A stretch of 64,000 bases of DNA, taken from Paracoccus yeei ATCC BAA-599. GTDB taxonomy: Bacteria; Pseudomonadota; Alphaproteobacteria; Rhodobacterales; Rhodobacteraceae. The notes under the pieces were generated by a model. That model was not told where the DNA came from and did no database searches. It was given only the letters and a program-made list of their open reading frames with translations. Both the position numbers and the translations under genes were made by a program. The DNA lies in NCBI RefSeq assembly GCF_000622145.1, contig NZ_JHWH01000009.1, forward strand, positions 25,683-89,682. The letters run 5' to 3'. This document shows, one piece after another, positions 25,536-33,874 of the stretch (its first letter is position 1; every line of letters starts with the position of its first letter).

Positions 25536-26467
25536 GCGCGCGGTTGGGCGAGCACGGGTTGGGCGTGGCGGCGGTGCTGTTCGCGGCGCTGGTCTGGGGC
25601 ACCACGGGCACGATCGCGACGCTGGCCCCAAGCGTCGGCCCCGCCGCCATCGGCGCCTGCGCCATGGGCCTTGGCGGGTTGATGCAGGCCGCGCTGGCCG
25701 GCCGCGGCATCCGCGCCAGCCTGCCGGCTCTGGCCCGGCACTGGCTGCTGCTGCTGGCGGGCGGTCTGGCGGTGGCCATTTATCCGCTGGCCTTCTACGG
25801 CTCGATGCGGCTGGCGGGGGTGACGGTCGGGACGGTGGTGACGATAGGCTCGGCCCCGCTGCTGTCGACGCTGCTCGAGGTCGCGCTGGATCGCAGCCGG
25901 CTGTCACGCCGCTGGCTTCTCGGGGCGCTGGTCGGGGTGTCGGGCATGGTGCTGCTGTGCCTGGCCAAGGGCGGCGCCCATCCCGGGACCGCGGGCGGCG
26001 ACGCCGCCCTGCCCGGCATCGCGCTGGGGCTGCTGGGCGGGCTGACCTACGCGCTGTATTCCTGGACCGCGCGGCGCGTGATGCTGGGGGGCGTGCGCCC
26101 GCCCGTCGCGATGGGCGCGACCTTCGGCATCGGGGGGCTGTTGCTGCTGCCCCTGCTGGTCGCCACCGGGGGGCCGTTCCTGGCGTCCTGGGGCAATGCG
26201 GCGGTGGGGCTTTACATGGCCGTGGTGCCGATGTTCTTGGGCTATCTGAGCTTCGGCTATGGCCTGGCGCGCACCCCCGCCAGCACCGCCACCACGCTGA
26301 CCCTGACCGAGCCGGTGGTGGCCGCGATGCTGGCCATGGCCGTGGTGGGCGAGCGTCTGACGCCGGCGGGCTGGCTGGGGGTCGCGCTGATCGTGTCCTG
26401 CCTGGCCATCGTTACGCTGCCCATGGGCTCGCCCGCGCGCAGGGCGCAGCCGCTGCTCGGGACCTGA
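25532..26467 (+). CDS. EamA/DMT-family transporter
   Basis: A 311-residue membrane protein with ten predicted helices in two EamA repeats. The first repeat holds VLFAALVWGTTGTIATLAP, the second GIALGLLGGLTYALYSWTAR and TLTLTEPVVAAMLAMAVVGE, a typical EamA end. Family members export amino acids, purines or drugs across the inner membrane. It is translationally coupled to the TetR gene, which suggests an inducible exporter. The C terminus is short and Arg/Pro-rich. Confidence 0.88.
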   Translation: MSARLGEHGLGVAAVLFAALVWGTTGTIATLAPSVGPAAIGACAMGLGGLMQAALAGRGIRASLPALARHWLLLLAGGLAVAIYPLAFYGSMRLAGVTVGTVVTIGSAPLLSTLLEVALDRSRLSRRWLLGALVGVSGMVLLCLAKGGAHPGTAGGDAALPGIALGLLGGLTYALYSWTARRVMLGGVRPPVAMGATFGIGGLLLLPLLVATGGPFLASWGNAAVGLYMAVVPMFLGYLSFGYGLARTPASTATTLTLTEPVVAAMLAMAVVGERLTPAGWLGVALIVSCLAIVTLPMGSPARRAQPLLGT

Positions 26468-26478
26468 GCGCGCGGCCC

Positions 26479-26503
26479 GGAACCTTCGCGGGCCCGCGCC
26501 GCT
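26479..26503 (+). promoter_or_regulatory. EcfG-like promoter (one mismatch), GGAAC-N16-CGCT
   Basis: GGAAC at 26479-26483 and CGCT at 26500-26503, 32 nt before the LLM oxidoreductase ATG. A weak candidate. Confidence 0.3.
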
Positions 26504-26535
26504 TTGACCTCAGGCGACGGGAAAAGGGGCGGCGC

Positions 26536-27486
26536 ATGAAGATCGGCTATCACACTTCGCACGAACAGTTCGCCCCCTCGGCGCTGCGCGACCTGGCGGT
26601 CGCGGCGCAGGCGGCGGGGTTCCAGGCCATCAAGTGCTCGGACCACTTCCAGCCCTGGAGCGCGCGGCAGGGTCAGTCCGGCCATGCCTGGGCCTGGCTC
26701 GGCGCGGCGATGCAGGCCACCACCCTGCCCTTCGGCAATATCGCGGCGCCCGGCTATCGTTATCACCCGGCCGTCATGGCCCAGGCGGCCGCCACGCTGG
26801 CGCAGATGTTTCCGGGTCGGTTCTGGCTGGCGCTCGGCAGCGGCGAGGCGGTGAACGAGGCGATGACCGGACTGCCCTGGCCCGACAAGGCCGAACGCAA
26901 CGATCGGCTGCGCGAATGCCACGACATCATCCGCGCCCTGCTCTCGGGCCAGGAGGTGACCCATCGCGGCCGCGTCACCGTGGTCGAGGCGCGGCTGTGG
27001 TCGCTGCCCGACCGGCCCCCGCCCCTGCTGGCCGCAGCAGTCACCCCGGAAACCGCGCGCTTCGTGGCGCCCTGGGCCGACGGGCTGCTGACCGTGGGGG
27101 GCGACCGCGACCAGCTGCGGCGGACCCTCGCGGCCTTTGCCGAGGCCGGCGGCGCCGGCAAGCCCGTCCATGTCCAGCACGCCCTGTCCTGGGCGCCGAC
27201 CGAAGGCGAGGCCCTGGCCCAGGCGCTGGACCAGTGGGCGCCCGCCGCCGTCGGTGGAGAGGTCAACTGGGACCTGCGACGGCCGGCCGACTTTGACCGG
27301 CTGGGCGCGCTTGTCGGCCCCGACCACATCCGGCAGGCGGTCCGCGTCTCGGCCGATCCGGGCGTGTTGCGCGCCGATCTGGACGCCTTCCGCGACCTGG
27401 GCGTCGATACCGTCTTTCTGCACAACGTGGGTCGGAACCAGCAGGCCTTCCTGGACATGGCGGCGCGGCACCTGCTGTCGGACTAA
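26536..27486 (+). CDS. LLM-class flavin-dependent oxidoreductase (non-F420 TIGR03885-like)
   Basis: A 316-residue luciferase-like TIM-barrel protein. Matches are MKIGYHTSHEQFAPS, CSDHFQPWSARQGQSGHAWA, GNIAAPGYRYHPAVMAQAAA, FWLALGSGEAVNE and the C-terminal VFLHNVGRNQQAFLD. Members close to this type carry names such as TIGR03885 and are found beside Ku/LigD and other stress genes. It would use reduced FMN or a related flavin. No substrate is known. The ATG at 26536 has a GGGGCGG-like ribosome site; it lies 63 nt ahead of the Ku gene. Confidence 0.85.
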   Translation: MKIGYHTSHEQFAPSALRDLAVAAQAAGFQAIKCSDHFQPWSARQGQSGHAWAWLGAAMQATTLPFGNIAAPGYRYHPAVMAQAAATLAQMFPGRFWLALGSGEAVNEAMTGLPWPDKAERNDRLRECHDIIRALLSGQEVTHRGRVTVVEARLWSLPDRPPPLLAAAVTPETARFVAPWADGLLTVGGDRDQLRRTLAAFAEAGGAGKPVHVQHALSWAPTEGEALAQALDQWAPAAVGGEVNWDLRRPADFDRLGALVGPDHIRQAVRVSADPGVLRADLDAFRDLGVDTVFLHNVGRNQQAFLDMAARHLLSD

Positions 27487-27492
27487 CGCCTT

Positions 27493-27518
27493 GGAACATA
27501 TCGCAGGCCTGGGGCGTT
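27493..27518 (+). promoter_or_regulatory. EcfG-type promoter, GGAAC-N17-CGTT, for ku-ligD
   Basis: GGAAC at 27493-27497, 17 nt, CGTT at 27515-27518. The first ku gene starts 32 nt further on, so the leader is about 25 nt. Confidence 0.7.
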
Positions 27519-27549
27519 CGGGCCCAGGACAGCAGCGGGCGGACAAGAC

Positions 27550-28395
27550 GTGGCACCCAGGGCGAACTGGAAAGGCTTTCTGCGGATCGGCGAAGTCAGC
27601 TGCGCGGTCGCCCTTTATACTGCCGCCTCGACATCCGAGCGCATCGCCTTTCACACCGTGAACCGCGCGACGGGCCACCGGGTCCGGCGCGAATTCGTCG
27701 ATGCCGAAACCGGCCGCCCGGTCGAGCGCGACGACCAGGTCAAGGGCTACGAGGTCGCGCAGGGCGACTATGTCATCCTTGAACCCGAGGAGGTCGCCGC
27801 CGCCGTCCCCGACAGCGACAAGACGCTGGAGGTTTCGGCCTTTCTGCGCTGCGGGGAAATCGACCAGGTCTATTTCGACAAGCCGTATTACCTGGCCCCT
27901 GCCGACAAGGCCGCCGAGGAAGCCTTTGCCCTGATCCGCGAAGGCATGCGCAAGAAGGGTGTCGCGGCCATCGCCCGCACGGTGCTGTTCCGCCGCGTCC
28001 GCACCGTGCTGATCCGCGCCCATGACGAGGGGATGATCGCGACCACGCTGAATTTCGACTACGAGGTTCGCTCGGCCAGCGAGGCGTTCAAGGACATTCC
28101 CAGCATGCGCATCAAGGGCGAGATGCTGGAACTGGCCGAACACATCATCAGGACCAAGGCGGGCGAATTCGACGTCACCGCCTTTGACGATCGTTACGAA
28201 TCCGCGCTGGCCGAGCTGGTCAAGGCCAAGGCCGAGGGCCGCAGGATCCGCCCGCCGAAAGCCGCGCGGCGCGAGAAGGTCGTGGATCTGCTGGACGCCC
28301 TGCGCGAAAGCGCCGGCATCGACAAGAAGCCGCGCGCGCGCAAGCCTGCCACCCGCAAGAAGCCGGCCCCGGCGCCCAGCAAGAAGGCGGGCTAG
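27550..28395 (+). CDS. ku: Ku DNA end-binding protein (first copy)
   Basis: A 281-residue bacterial Ku that binds double-strand DNA ends as a homodimer and recruits LigD. The Ku core is complete (ANWKGFLRIGEVSCAVALYT, VKGYEVAQGDYVILEPEEV, FDKPYYLAPADKAAEEAFAL, IARTVLFRRVRTVLI). The C terminus is a basic, Lys/Arg/Pro-rich tail (KPRARKPATRKKPAPAPSKK). The start is GTG at 27550. The next gene, ligD, begins at once after the stop. A perfect EcfG-type promoter lies just upstream. Confidence 0.93.
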   Translation: MAPRANWKGFLRIGEVSCAVALYTAASTSERIAFHTVNRATGHRVRREFVDAETGRPVERDDQVKGYEVAQGDYVILEPEEVAAAVPDSDKTLEVSAFLRCGEIDQVYFDKPYYLAPADKAAEEAFALIREGMRKKGVAAIARTVLFRRVRTVLIRAHDEGMIATTLNFDYEVRSASEAFKDIPSMRIKGEMLELAEHIIRTKAGEFDVTAFDDRYESALAELVKAKAEGRRIRPPKAARREKVVDLLDALRESAGIDKKPRARKPATRKKPAPAPSKKAG

Positions 28396-28398
28396 GTG

Positions 28399-30906
28399 AT
28401 GGCGCTAGAGACCTATCGCAAGAAGCGCAATTTTTCCGCGACCCCCGAGCCCGAGGGCCGCGCGGGCAAGACCGGCGGCCGCAGCTTCGTCATCCAGAAG
28501 CACGATGCGACCCGGCTGCATTACGATTTCCGGCTGGAGATGGACGGGGTGCTGAAAAGCTGGGCCGTGACCAAGGGACCATCGCTCGACCCCGGCGAAA
28601 AGCGGCTGGCCGTCCATGTCGAGGACCACCCGCTGGACTATGGCGATTTCGAGGGCACGATTCCCAAGGGCCAATATGGCGGCGGCACCGTGATCGTCTG
28701 GGACCGCGGCACCTGGTCGCCCATCGGCGACGCTGAGAAGGCCTATGCCAAGGGCCATATGGAATTCGAGCTGCATGGCGAAAAGCTGTCCGGGCGCTGG
28801 CATCTGGTCAGGATGCGCGGCAAGTCCGGCGAGAAGCGCGACAACTGGCTGCTGATCAAGGGCGACGACGACCAGGCCCGGACCGAAGGCGACATCCTTG
28901 AGGAACGCCCGGAATCCGTCAAGACCGGCCGCCAGATCGCCGAGGTGGCCGAGGGCGTCGAAAAGCCCGCGCGCAAGCCTGCCACCCGCAAGGCCGCCGT
29001 ACACAAGCCTGCCCCGCGCAAGGCTGCGGCAAAAGACGCAGGCACGCCCGCCGTCAAGGGCGCCAAGCGCGGCGCGCTGCCCGATTTCGTGCCACCGATG
29101 CTGGCCACGCTGGTTTCCTCGGCCCCTTCGGGAAAGGAATGGCTGCACGAGATCAAGTTCGACGGCTATCGCCTTCAGGCGAGGGTCGAGGATGGCGCGG
29201 TCCGCCTGCTGACGCGCAGCGGACTCGACTGGTCGGAACGCTTCGGGGACGGCGTGCTGAAGGCCCTGGCCGCCCTGCCGGTCGAGACGGCGCTGATCGA
29301 CGGCGAGCTGGTGGTCGAAGCCGGCACCGGCGCCTCGGACTTTTCGGCGCTGCAGGCGGATCTGAGCGAGGGGCGCAGCGACCGCTTTGTGTTCTACGCC
29401 TTCGACCTGATGCATCTGGACGGGATGGATCTGCGCGGCGCCGCGCTGGCCGAACGCAAGGCCCTGCTGCAGCCGCTGCTGGCCGAGGCCCCGGATACGC
29501 TGCGCTACAGCGACCATTTCGCCGAAAGCGGCGACATGGTGCTGCAACATGCCTGCCGGCTGAGCCTGGAAGGGATCGTCTCGAAGCTGGCCGACAGCCC
29601 GTATCGCGCGGGACGGGGCAAGGCCTGGGTCAAATCGAAATGCTCGGCCCGGCAGGAATTCGTGATCGGCGGCTATGTCCCCTCGACGGTGTCGCCCAAG
29701 CTGATCGGATCGCTGGTGCTGGGCGTGCATCAGGGCGGCACGTTGCGCCATGTGGGCCGCGTCGGCACGGGCTTTTCCGCCGCCGTGGCCGCGGACCTGT
29801 TCCGGCGGCTGGAACCCATGACGCGCAAGACCAGCCCCTTTGACGGCAAGCTGACCGCGACCGAGGCCCGGCAGGTCCGCTATGTCGAACCCGAACTGGT
29901 GGCCGAGGTCGAGTTCCGAGCCTGGACCGCCGACGGCCACCTGCGCCACGCCGCCTTTCGCGGGCTGCGCGAGGACAAGCCCGCGGCCGAGATCGTGCGC
30001 GAGGAACCGAGAGCGGGCGCAAAACCCGCGGCACCCCCACGCCGCACGGTGCGCCTGAGCCATCCCGATCGCATCTACTGGCCCGACGCCGGCGTCACCA
30101 AAGAGGGGCTGGCCGATTACTATGCCGAGGTCTGGCGCCACATCGCCCCCCATGTCGTCGGCCGCCCGCTGGCGCTGCTGCGCTGCCCGGGCGGGATCGA
30201 CGGGCAGAAGTTCTTTCAGAAGCACGCCTGGAAGGGGCTGAACCCCAGGATCGTGCAGGTCAGGGACCCCAAGGACAAGGCGGGCGAGCCCCTGATCGCC
30301 ATCGAGGACCTGGACGGGCTGATGGGGCTGGTCCAGGCCGCCGCGCTGGAAATCCATCCCTGGGGTTCGACGCTGGCCAGTTGGGAAAAGCCGGACCAGA
30401 TCGTCATGGACCTGGACCCGGGCGAGGGCGTGCCCTGGACCCGGGTGATCGAGGCCGCGCTTGAAATCCGCCAGCGATTGAAGGATGCGGGACTGGCATC
30501 CTTCGTCAAGACCTCGGGGGGCAAGGGGCTGCATGTGGTGGCGCCGCTGAAGCCGCAGGCGACCTGGCCCACGGTCAAGAGCTTTACCAAGGCCCTGGCC
30601 GACAGCATGGCCAAGGACGACCCCGACCGCTATGTCGCGACCGTCGCCAAGTCCAAGCGGCAGGGCAAGATCCTGATCGATTATCTGCGCAACCAGCGCG
30701 GGGCGACGGCCGTTGCGGCCTATTCGACACGGGCGCGGCCCGGCGCGCCGGTCTCGACGCCGCTGGATTGGGACGAACTCGGTCCCGATATCGGACCGGC
30801 GCATTTCACGGTAGCGAATCTGCCCGCCCGGCTGGCCGCACTGACAGACGATCCGTGGGGCGGGTTCCGCGCCGCAGCCGTCCCGCTGCCCACCCGCAAG
30901 CGCTAG
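28399..30906 (+). CDS. ligD: ATP-dependent DNA ligase D (phosphoesterase-ligase-polymerase)
   Basis: An 835-residue three-domain NHEJ enzyme. The 3'-phosphoesterase is first (about 1-190, HDATRLHYDFRLEMDGVLKS, DYGDFEGTIPKGQYGGGTV). A basic linker (190-215) leads to the ligase domain with catalytic Lys253 in EIKFDGYRL and the OB part. The primase-like polymerase domain is last (about 545-830; LSHPDRIYWP and the metal-binding DLDPGEG near 671). This PE-LIG-POL order is the usual one outside mycobacteria. The ATG at 28399 is chosen; a GTG one codon earlier is open. The stop shares CTAG with the stop of the convergent second ku gene. Confidence 0.95.
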   Translation: MALETYRKKRNFSATPEPEGRAGKTGGRSFVIQKHDATRLHYDFRLEMDGVLKSWAVTKGPSLDPGEKRLAVHVEDHPLDYGDFEGTIPKGQYGGGTVIVWDRGTWSPIGDAEKAYAKGHMEFELHGEKLSGRWHLVRMRGKSGEKRDNWLLIKGDDDQARTEGDILEERPESVKTGRQIAEVAEGVEKPARKPATRKAAVHKPAPRKAAAKDAGTPAVKGAKRGALPDFVPPMLATLVSSAPSGKEWLHEIKFDGYRLQARVEDGAVRLLTRSGLDWSERFGDGVLKALAALPVETALIDGELVVEAGTGASDFSALQADLSEGRSDRFVFYAFDLMHLDGMDLRGAALAERKALLQPLLAEAPDTLRYSDHFAESGDMVLQHACRLSLEGIVSKLADSPYRAGRGKAWVKSKCSARQEFVIGGYVPSTVSPKLIGSLVLGVHQGGTLRHVGRVGTGFSAAVAADLFRRLEPMTRKTSPFDGKLTATEARQVRYVEPELVAEVEFRAWTADGHLRHAAFRGLREDKPAAEIVREEPRAGAKPAAPPRRTVRLSHPDRIYWPDAGVTKEGLADYYAEVWRHIAPHVVGRPLALLRCPGGIDGQKFFQKHAWKGLNPRIVQVRDPKDKAGEPLIAIEDLDGLMGLVQAAALEIHPWGSTLASWEKPDQIVMDLDPGEGVPWTRVIEAALEIRQRLKDAGLASFVKTSGGKGLHVVAPLKPQATWPTVKSFTKALADSMAKDDPDRYVATVAKSKRQGKILIDYLRNQRGATAVAAYSTRARPGAPVSTPLDWDELGPDIGPAHFTVANLPARLAALTDDPWGGFRAAAVPLPTRKR

Positions 30907-31715
30907 CGTTTCCGGCCGCGGGTCTCGGCCGCGATGCTTTTCTTCAGCGCGTCCATGATGTTGACGACATTGCCCTCGTCCTCGGCCGGCTGGGCGGACT
31001 TGGCGCGGGCAGGGCGCTTGCGGCCCTTTTTCTGCTTGGCGGCGATGATTTCATGCAGGCGTTCCTGCACCGGGTCGCTCGCCATGTCCGGTGTCCAGGG
31101 CCGGGTTCGGTCGTCGATCAGCCGCGTCACCAACTTCATCAGGTCGGGTTCGGGCTTGGCCGAGCCGATCCGGCCGAAGTAATCCTCCTCGGGCCGGACT
31201 TCGTCGCCATAGCGCAGGGTCCACAGCACGATGCCCCTGTCATGAGGCTGCAGCATCACCGCGCGTTCCCGCCGATACAGCACCACGCGCGAGATGCCCA
31301 CGGTCCCCGTCGCGGCCATGGCGTCGCGGATGACGCTGAAGGCTTCCTCGCCCACCTCGTCGTTCGGGACCAGGTAATGCGGCTTGTCCTGCCAGATCCA
31401 GCCGATGGAATCGTCGGGAACGAACATCTCGATGTCGATCGTGCGGGTGCTTTCCAGGGCAACCGCCTCAAGCTCGTCATCCTCCAGGATGATGTAATCG
31501 TCGTCGCCCCTGGGATAGCCCTTGGCCAGATCGTCGTCGTCCACGGGCTTGCCGGTCGCCCCGTCCACATAGCGGGTGACGACACGGTGCCCGGTGCGGG
31601 CGTTCAGGGTGTGGAAGCGCACCTTTTCGTTTTCACTGGTGGCCGGCATCATCGCCACCGGACAGGTGACCAGCGACAGCTTGAGATAGCCTTTCCAGAA
31701 CGACCGTGGCGCCAT
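30903..31715 (-). CDS. ku: Ku DNA end-binding protein (second copy)
   Basis: A 270-residue Ku protein distinct from the first one (SFWKGYLKLSLVTCPVAMMP, RFHTLNARTGHRVVTRYVDG, PHYLVPNDEVGEEAFSVI, SRVVLYRRERAVML). The C-terminal tail is basic (KQKKGRKRPARAKSAQ), then VNIMDALKKSIAAETRGRKR. It faces ligD, and the two stops overlap by four bases. It has its own EcfG-type promoter 30-54 nt upstream of the ATG. Two Ku proteins with one LigD are known in several rhizobia, where the copies form separate homodimers or a heterodimer; which applies here cannot be told. Confidence 0.93.
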   Translation of the reverse strand: MAPRSFWKGYLKLSLVTCPVAMMPATSENEKVRFHTLNARTGHRVVTRYVDGATGKPVDDDDLAKGYPRGDDDYIILEDDELEAVALESTRTIDIEMFVPDDSIGWIWQDKPHYLVPNDEVGEEAFSVIRDAMAATGTVGISRVVLYRRERAVMLQPHDRGIVLWTLRYGDEVRPEEDYFGRIGSAKPEPDLMKLVTRLIDDRTRPWTPDMASDPVQERLHEIIAAKQKKGRKRPARAKSAQPAEDEGNVVNIMDALKKSIAAETRGRKR

Positions 31716-31744
31716 GACCCCCCACCCCTCGACAGGTCCAGCGG

Positions 31745-31769
31745 AACGCCCGCGGAGCGCAGGGGTTCC
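31745..31769 (-). promoter_or_regulatory. EcfG-type promoter, GGAAC-N16-CGTT, for the second ku
   Basis: On the minus strand GGAAC (31769-31765) and CGTT (31748-31745) are 16 nt apart; the ku ATG is at 31715. A variant copy facing the other way (GGAAC 31797-31801, N16, GGTT 31818-31821) may serve the divergent exported-protein gene at 31878. Confidence 0.7.
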
Positions 31770-31877
31770 GGCGCGAGAGTCCGCGCAGAACATCCCGGAA
31801 CATTCCGGCAGGCGCGGGGTTCCTTCCCCGTCCCGGCACGGCCCGGGGCGGGAAAAGATCAAGGTAGGGAGGATGAC

Positions 31878-32408
31878 ATGAGCTATTTGCGACTGTTGGC
31901 GGCGGGGGCGGCGCTTGCGCTGGCCGCTCCGGCGGCCCATGCCGATTGCGCCGCCGATCTGGCTGCGCTCGAGGCCGGGTCCGGCGGGGCCCAGGGGGGC
32001 GGCATCGCCAAGGACGGGACGACCGCCCCGCTGGAAGGGGCCGAGGGCACGCAGACCGGCACCACCTCGGGCGGAGAGACGACGGGCCCCGCCGCGACCG
32101 GCGCCACGTCGGCCCCCGCGGCGGCCGGCTCGGACACCGCAGCGGCGGGCAGCGGCGAGGGCGGCGGCATTGCCAAGGACGGCTCGCACACGCCGCTTGA
32201 AGGCCAGGCCGGCGGGTCCCAGGACAACGTCGCGATGTCTGGCGACGATGCCCAGGCCCAGCAGGAAGGGGCGCCCACGGCCGCCGAACAGGCGACTGGT
32301 GGGGGCAGCGACATGCGCGCCGCCGCGATCAAGCGCGCACACGAGGCCCTGGCCGCCAATGACGAGGACGCCTGCCGCAAGGCACTTGAGGAAGCGGCCG
32401 CCATGTAG
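31878..32408 (+). CDS. Small exported acidic protein with internal repeat
   Basis: A 176-residue protein with a clear signal peptide (YLRLLAAGAALALAAPAAHA, cut before DCAAD). The mature part is acidic, Gly/Ala/Thr-rich and probably disordered. It has two copies of GGGIAKDG-x3-PLEG about 55 residues apart and a C-terminal helix (IKRAHEALAANDEDACRKAL) with a Cys matching the single Cys near the mature N terminus, so one disulfide is possible. The ATG at 31878 has GGGAGG 6 nt ahead. No family was recognised. It lies back to back with the second ku gene, with a variant stress promoter between. Confidence 0.82.
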   Translation: MSYLRLLAAGAALALAAPAAHADCAADLAALEAGSGGAQGGGIAKDGTTAPLEGAEGTQTGTTSGGETTGPAATGATSAPAAAGSDTAAAGSGEGGGIAKDGSHTPLEGQAGGSQDNVAMSGDDAQAQQEGAPTAAEQATGGGSDMRAAAIKRAHEALAANDEDACRKALEEAAAM

Positions 32409-32590
32409 GGGCTCCGGGTCCCGCGGCCATCCCGCTCAGGCCGCCGCCACGCGCGGAACCGGCACCAGCAGGGTCGGGACGATCCCAGCAGCACAGACGG
32501 GTCAGAACAGCCAAAAGGACGGACGACGTGGGCCATGCGGGCCCTCGGCCTCCCTGCGTCAGCGCGCTTCTTGATCAGGCGCAAATTCGT

Positions 32591-32608
32591 GACGGAACAA
32601 ATTCCGTC
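32591..32608 (+). promoter_or_regulatory. Inverted repeat upstream of the 55-residue protein gene
   Basis: GACGGAA-CAAA-TTCCGTC, 7-bp arms with a 4-nt centre, 30 nt ahead of the start codon. It overlaps a GGAAC. It could be an operator or a weak stress-promoter -35; no clear -10 was found. Confidence 0.35.
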
Positions 32609-32638
32609 CCTGCGGCTTGATCGGCAGGAGGACGTGCC

Positions 32639-32806
32639 ATGGATGACCGCATGAAGCGCGAATACGAGCCTGACGACCCTCGGCTGCGCCGCGAACACGG
32701 ACAGGGCGAACACGAGGGCGCCCCTCATTCGCCCGAGGAATTCGACGTGATGAACCCGGCCCGGCAAAAGCCCGGCAAGGACGACGACGCGCAGGAACAG
32801 CTTTAG
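32639..32806 (+). CDS. Small charged protein (55 residues)
   Basis: It begins MDDRMKREYEPDDPRLRREH and continues with a His/Glu/Pro-rich stretch (GEHEGAPHSPEEFDVMNPAR), ending DDDAQEQL. Highly charged, no membrane segment. The ATG at 32639 has AGGAGG 7 nt ahead, a strong start. The stop overlaps that of the convergent serine protease gene. No named family is recognised; a small stress or conserved hypothetical protein is likely given the neighbourhood. Confidence 0.75.
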   Translation: MDDRMKREYEPDDPRLRREHGQGEHEGAPHSPEEFDVMNPARQKPGKDDDAQEQL

Positions 32807-33705
32807 CCGCGCAGGTCGTCGCCTTCGGTGGGGCCGATCCCGGGATCGCCCGCGCCCTGGAACGGATGGCAGACGGCCCCTTCGGGGGCCGTTTCGCTTT
32901 GCCCGTTCAGGATCGCGGCCAGCCAGTCCGTGTTCAGGATGGATTCGATCCGCACGGCATCGTTCCGGTCCCGGTCATCGATCTGACCCTGGCCCCAGAC
33001 ATGCAGCCCGACGGCCTGCCCCTGGGCATCGACCACCGGCCCGCCCGAAAACCCTGCCAGGGTCGATGCGTGGTGCATCAGATAATCGGCGACGGGATAG
33101 GTCGTCGGATAGATCCTGGCCAGGCTGGTCAGTCCCGGCGCGACGCAAAGCCGGTCCAGATACTCCCAGCCGAGCCCGTCATAGCGCGGGTGCCGCGCCA
33201 CCGGATAGCCCAGCACGCAGATTTCGGCATTGTCACGGGCGTGGTCGGCCAGCGGCAGGGGCTCGACCGCACCCTCGACCAGGAACAGTGCAAGGTCCTG
33301 CGGGGCAGAGCAGACCCAGCGCCTGAGCCTTAGCATGCGGCCATCGGGCAGGATCACCGAGCAGGGCGGATTGATCCGGGCGACATCGGCCGCCTTCATC
33401 AGCACCGTTCCCTGCGGGACCAGCAGCTGCAGCACATGGCCGGCGGTGATGAACAGCGTATCCTGCCCGCGCCGGGCGATGGGCCATACTGTTCCCAGCC
33501 CCCTTGTCTTGCCCTGCACGATCCCCCTGATCTGGCCCACGCGGGGCGCCAGGTCGCGCACCACGGACCCCAGCCAGGGCGGAATGAAATCCTGGTCGGG
33601 ATCGGCGCATGAATAAACCGGCAGCGCATCATTGATGACCGAACGGGACAGATTGGTTTGCCGCCGCGATCGGGCCCGGGTGGCGGGTTTCGGTTTGTCA
33701 TTCAT
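32803..33705 (-). CDS. Trypsin-like serine protease without signal peptide
   Basis: A 300-residue protein with a chymotrypsin-type triad: His90 in LFITAGHVLQL, Asp137 in APQDLALFLV, and Ser220 in LAGFSGGPVVDAQG. The N terminus is basic (KPKPATRARSRRQTNLSRS) and carries no signal peptide or membrane anchor, so it may be cytoplasmic or leave by another route. No PDZ domain follows, unlike DegP/HtrA. The C terminus is a short acidic tail. It is divergent from the multicopper oxidase operon (169-bp gap) and convergent with the 55-residue protein gene. Confidence 0.82.
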   Translation of the reverse strand: MNDKPKPATRARSRRQTNLSRSVINDALPVYSCADPDQDFIPPWLGSVVRDLAPRVGQIRGIVQGKTRGLGTVWPIARRGQDTLFITAGHVLQLLVPQGTVLMKAADVARINPPCSVILPDGRMLRLRRWVCSAPQDLALFLVEGAVEPLPLADHARDNAEICVLGYPVARHPRYDGLGWEYLDRLCVAPGLTSLARIYPTTYPVADYLMHHASTLAGFSGGPVVDAQGQAVGLHVWGQGQIDDRDRNDAVRIESILNTDWLAAILNGQSETAPEGAVCHPFQGAGDPGIGPTEGDDLRG

Positions 33706-33874
33706 GACGGCACCTTTCCGAAAAAGGCATCCCCCAGACCCGCACCTGATTCATGATTGCGACAATAGGCGATTCGTGGCAACGTGGATTGATAACCGCA
33801 TCCCATTTTCCAATCGTTCCTGCAGCCAGATCCGCCACGTTATTGTCGTGACGTAATTGAATTGCGGAGTTGCC

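Noticed and set aside
33740..33835. GGAAC on the minus strand before the serine protease, as a further EcfG promoter
   Set aside because: The nearest GTT-type element is 18 nt away and reads GGTT, so neither spacing nor sequence fits.
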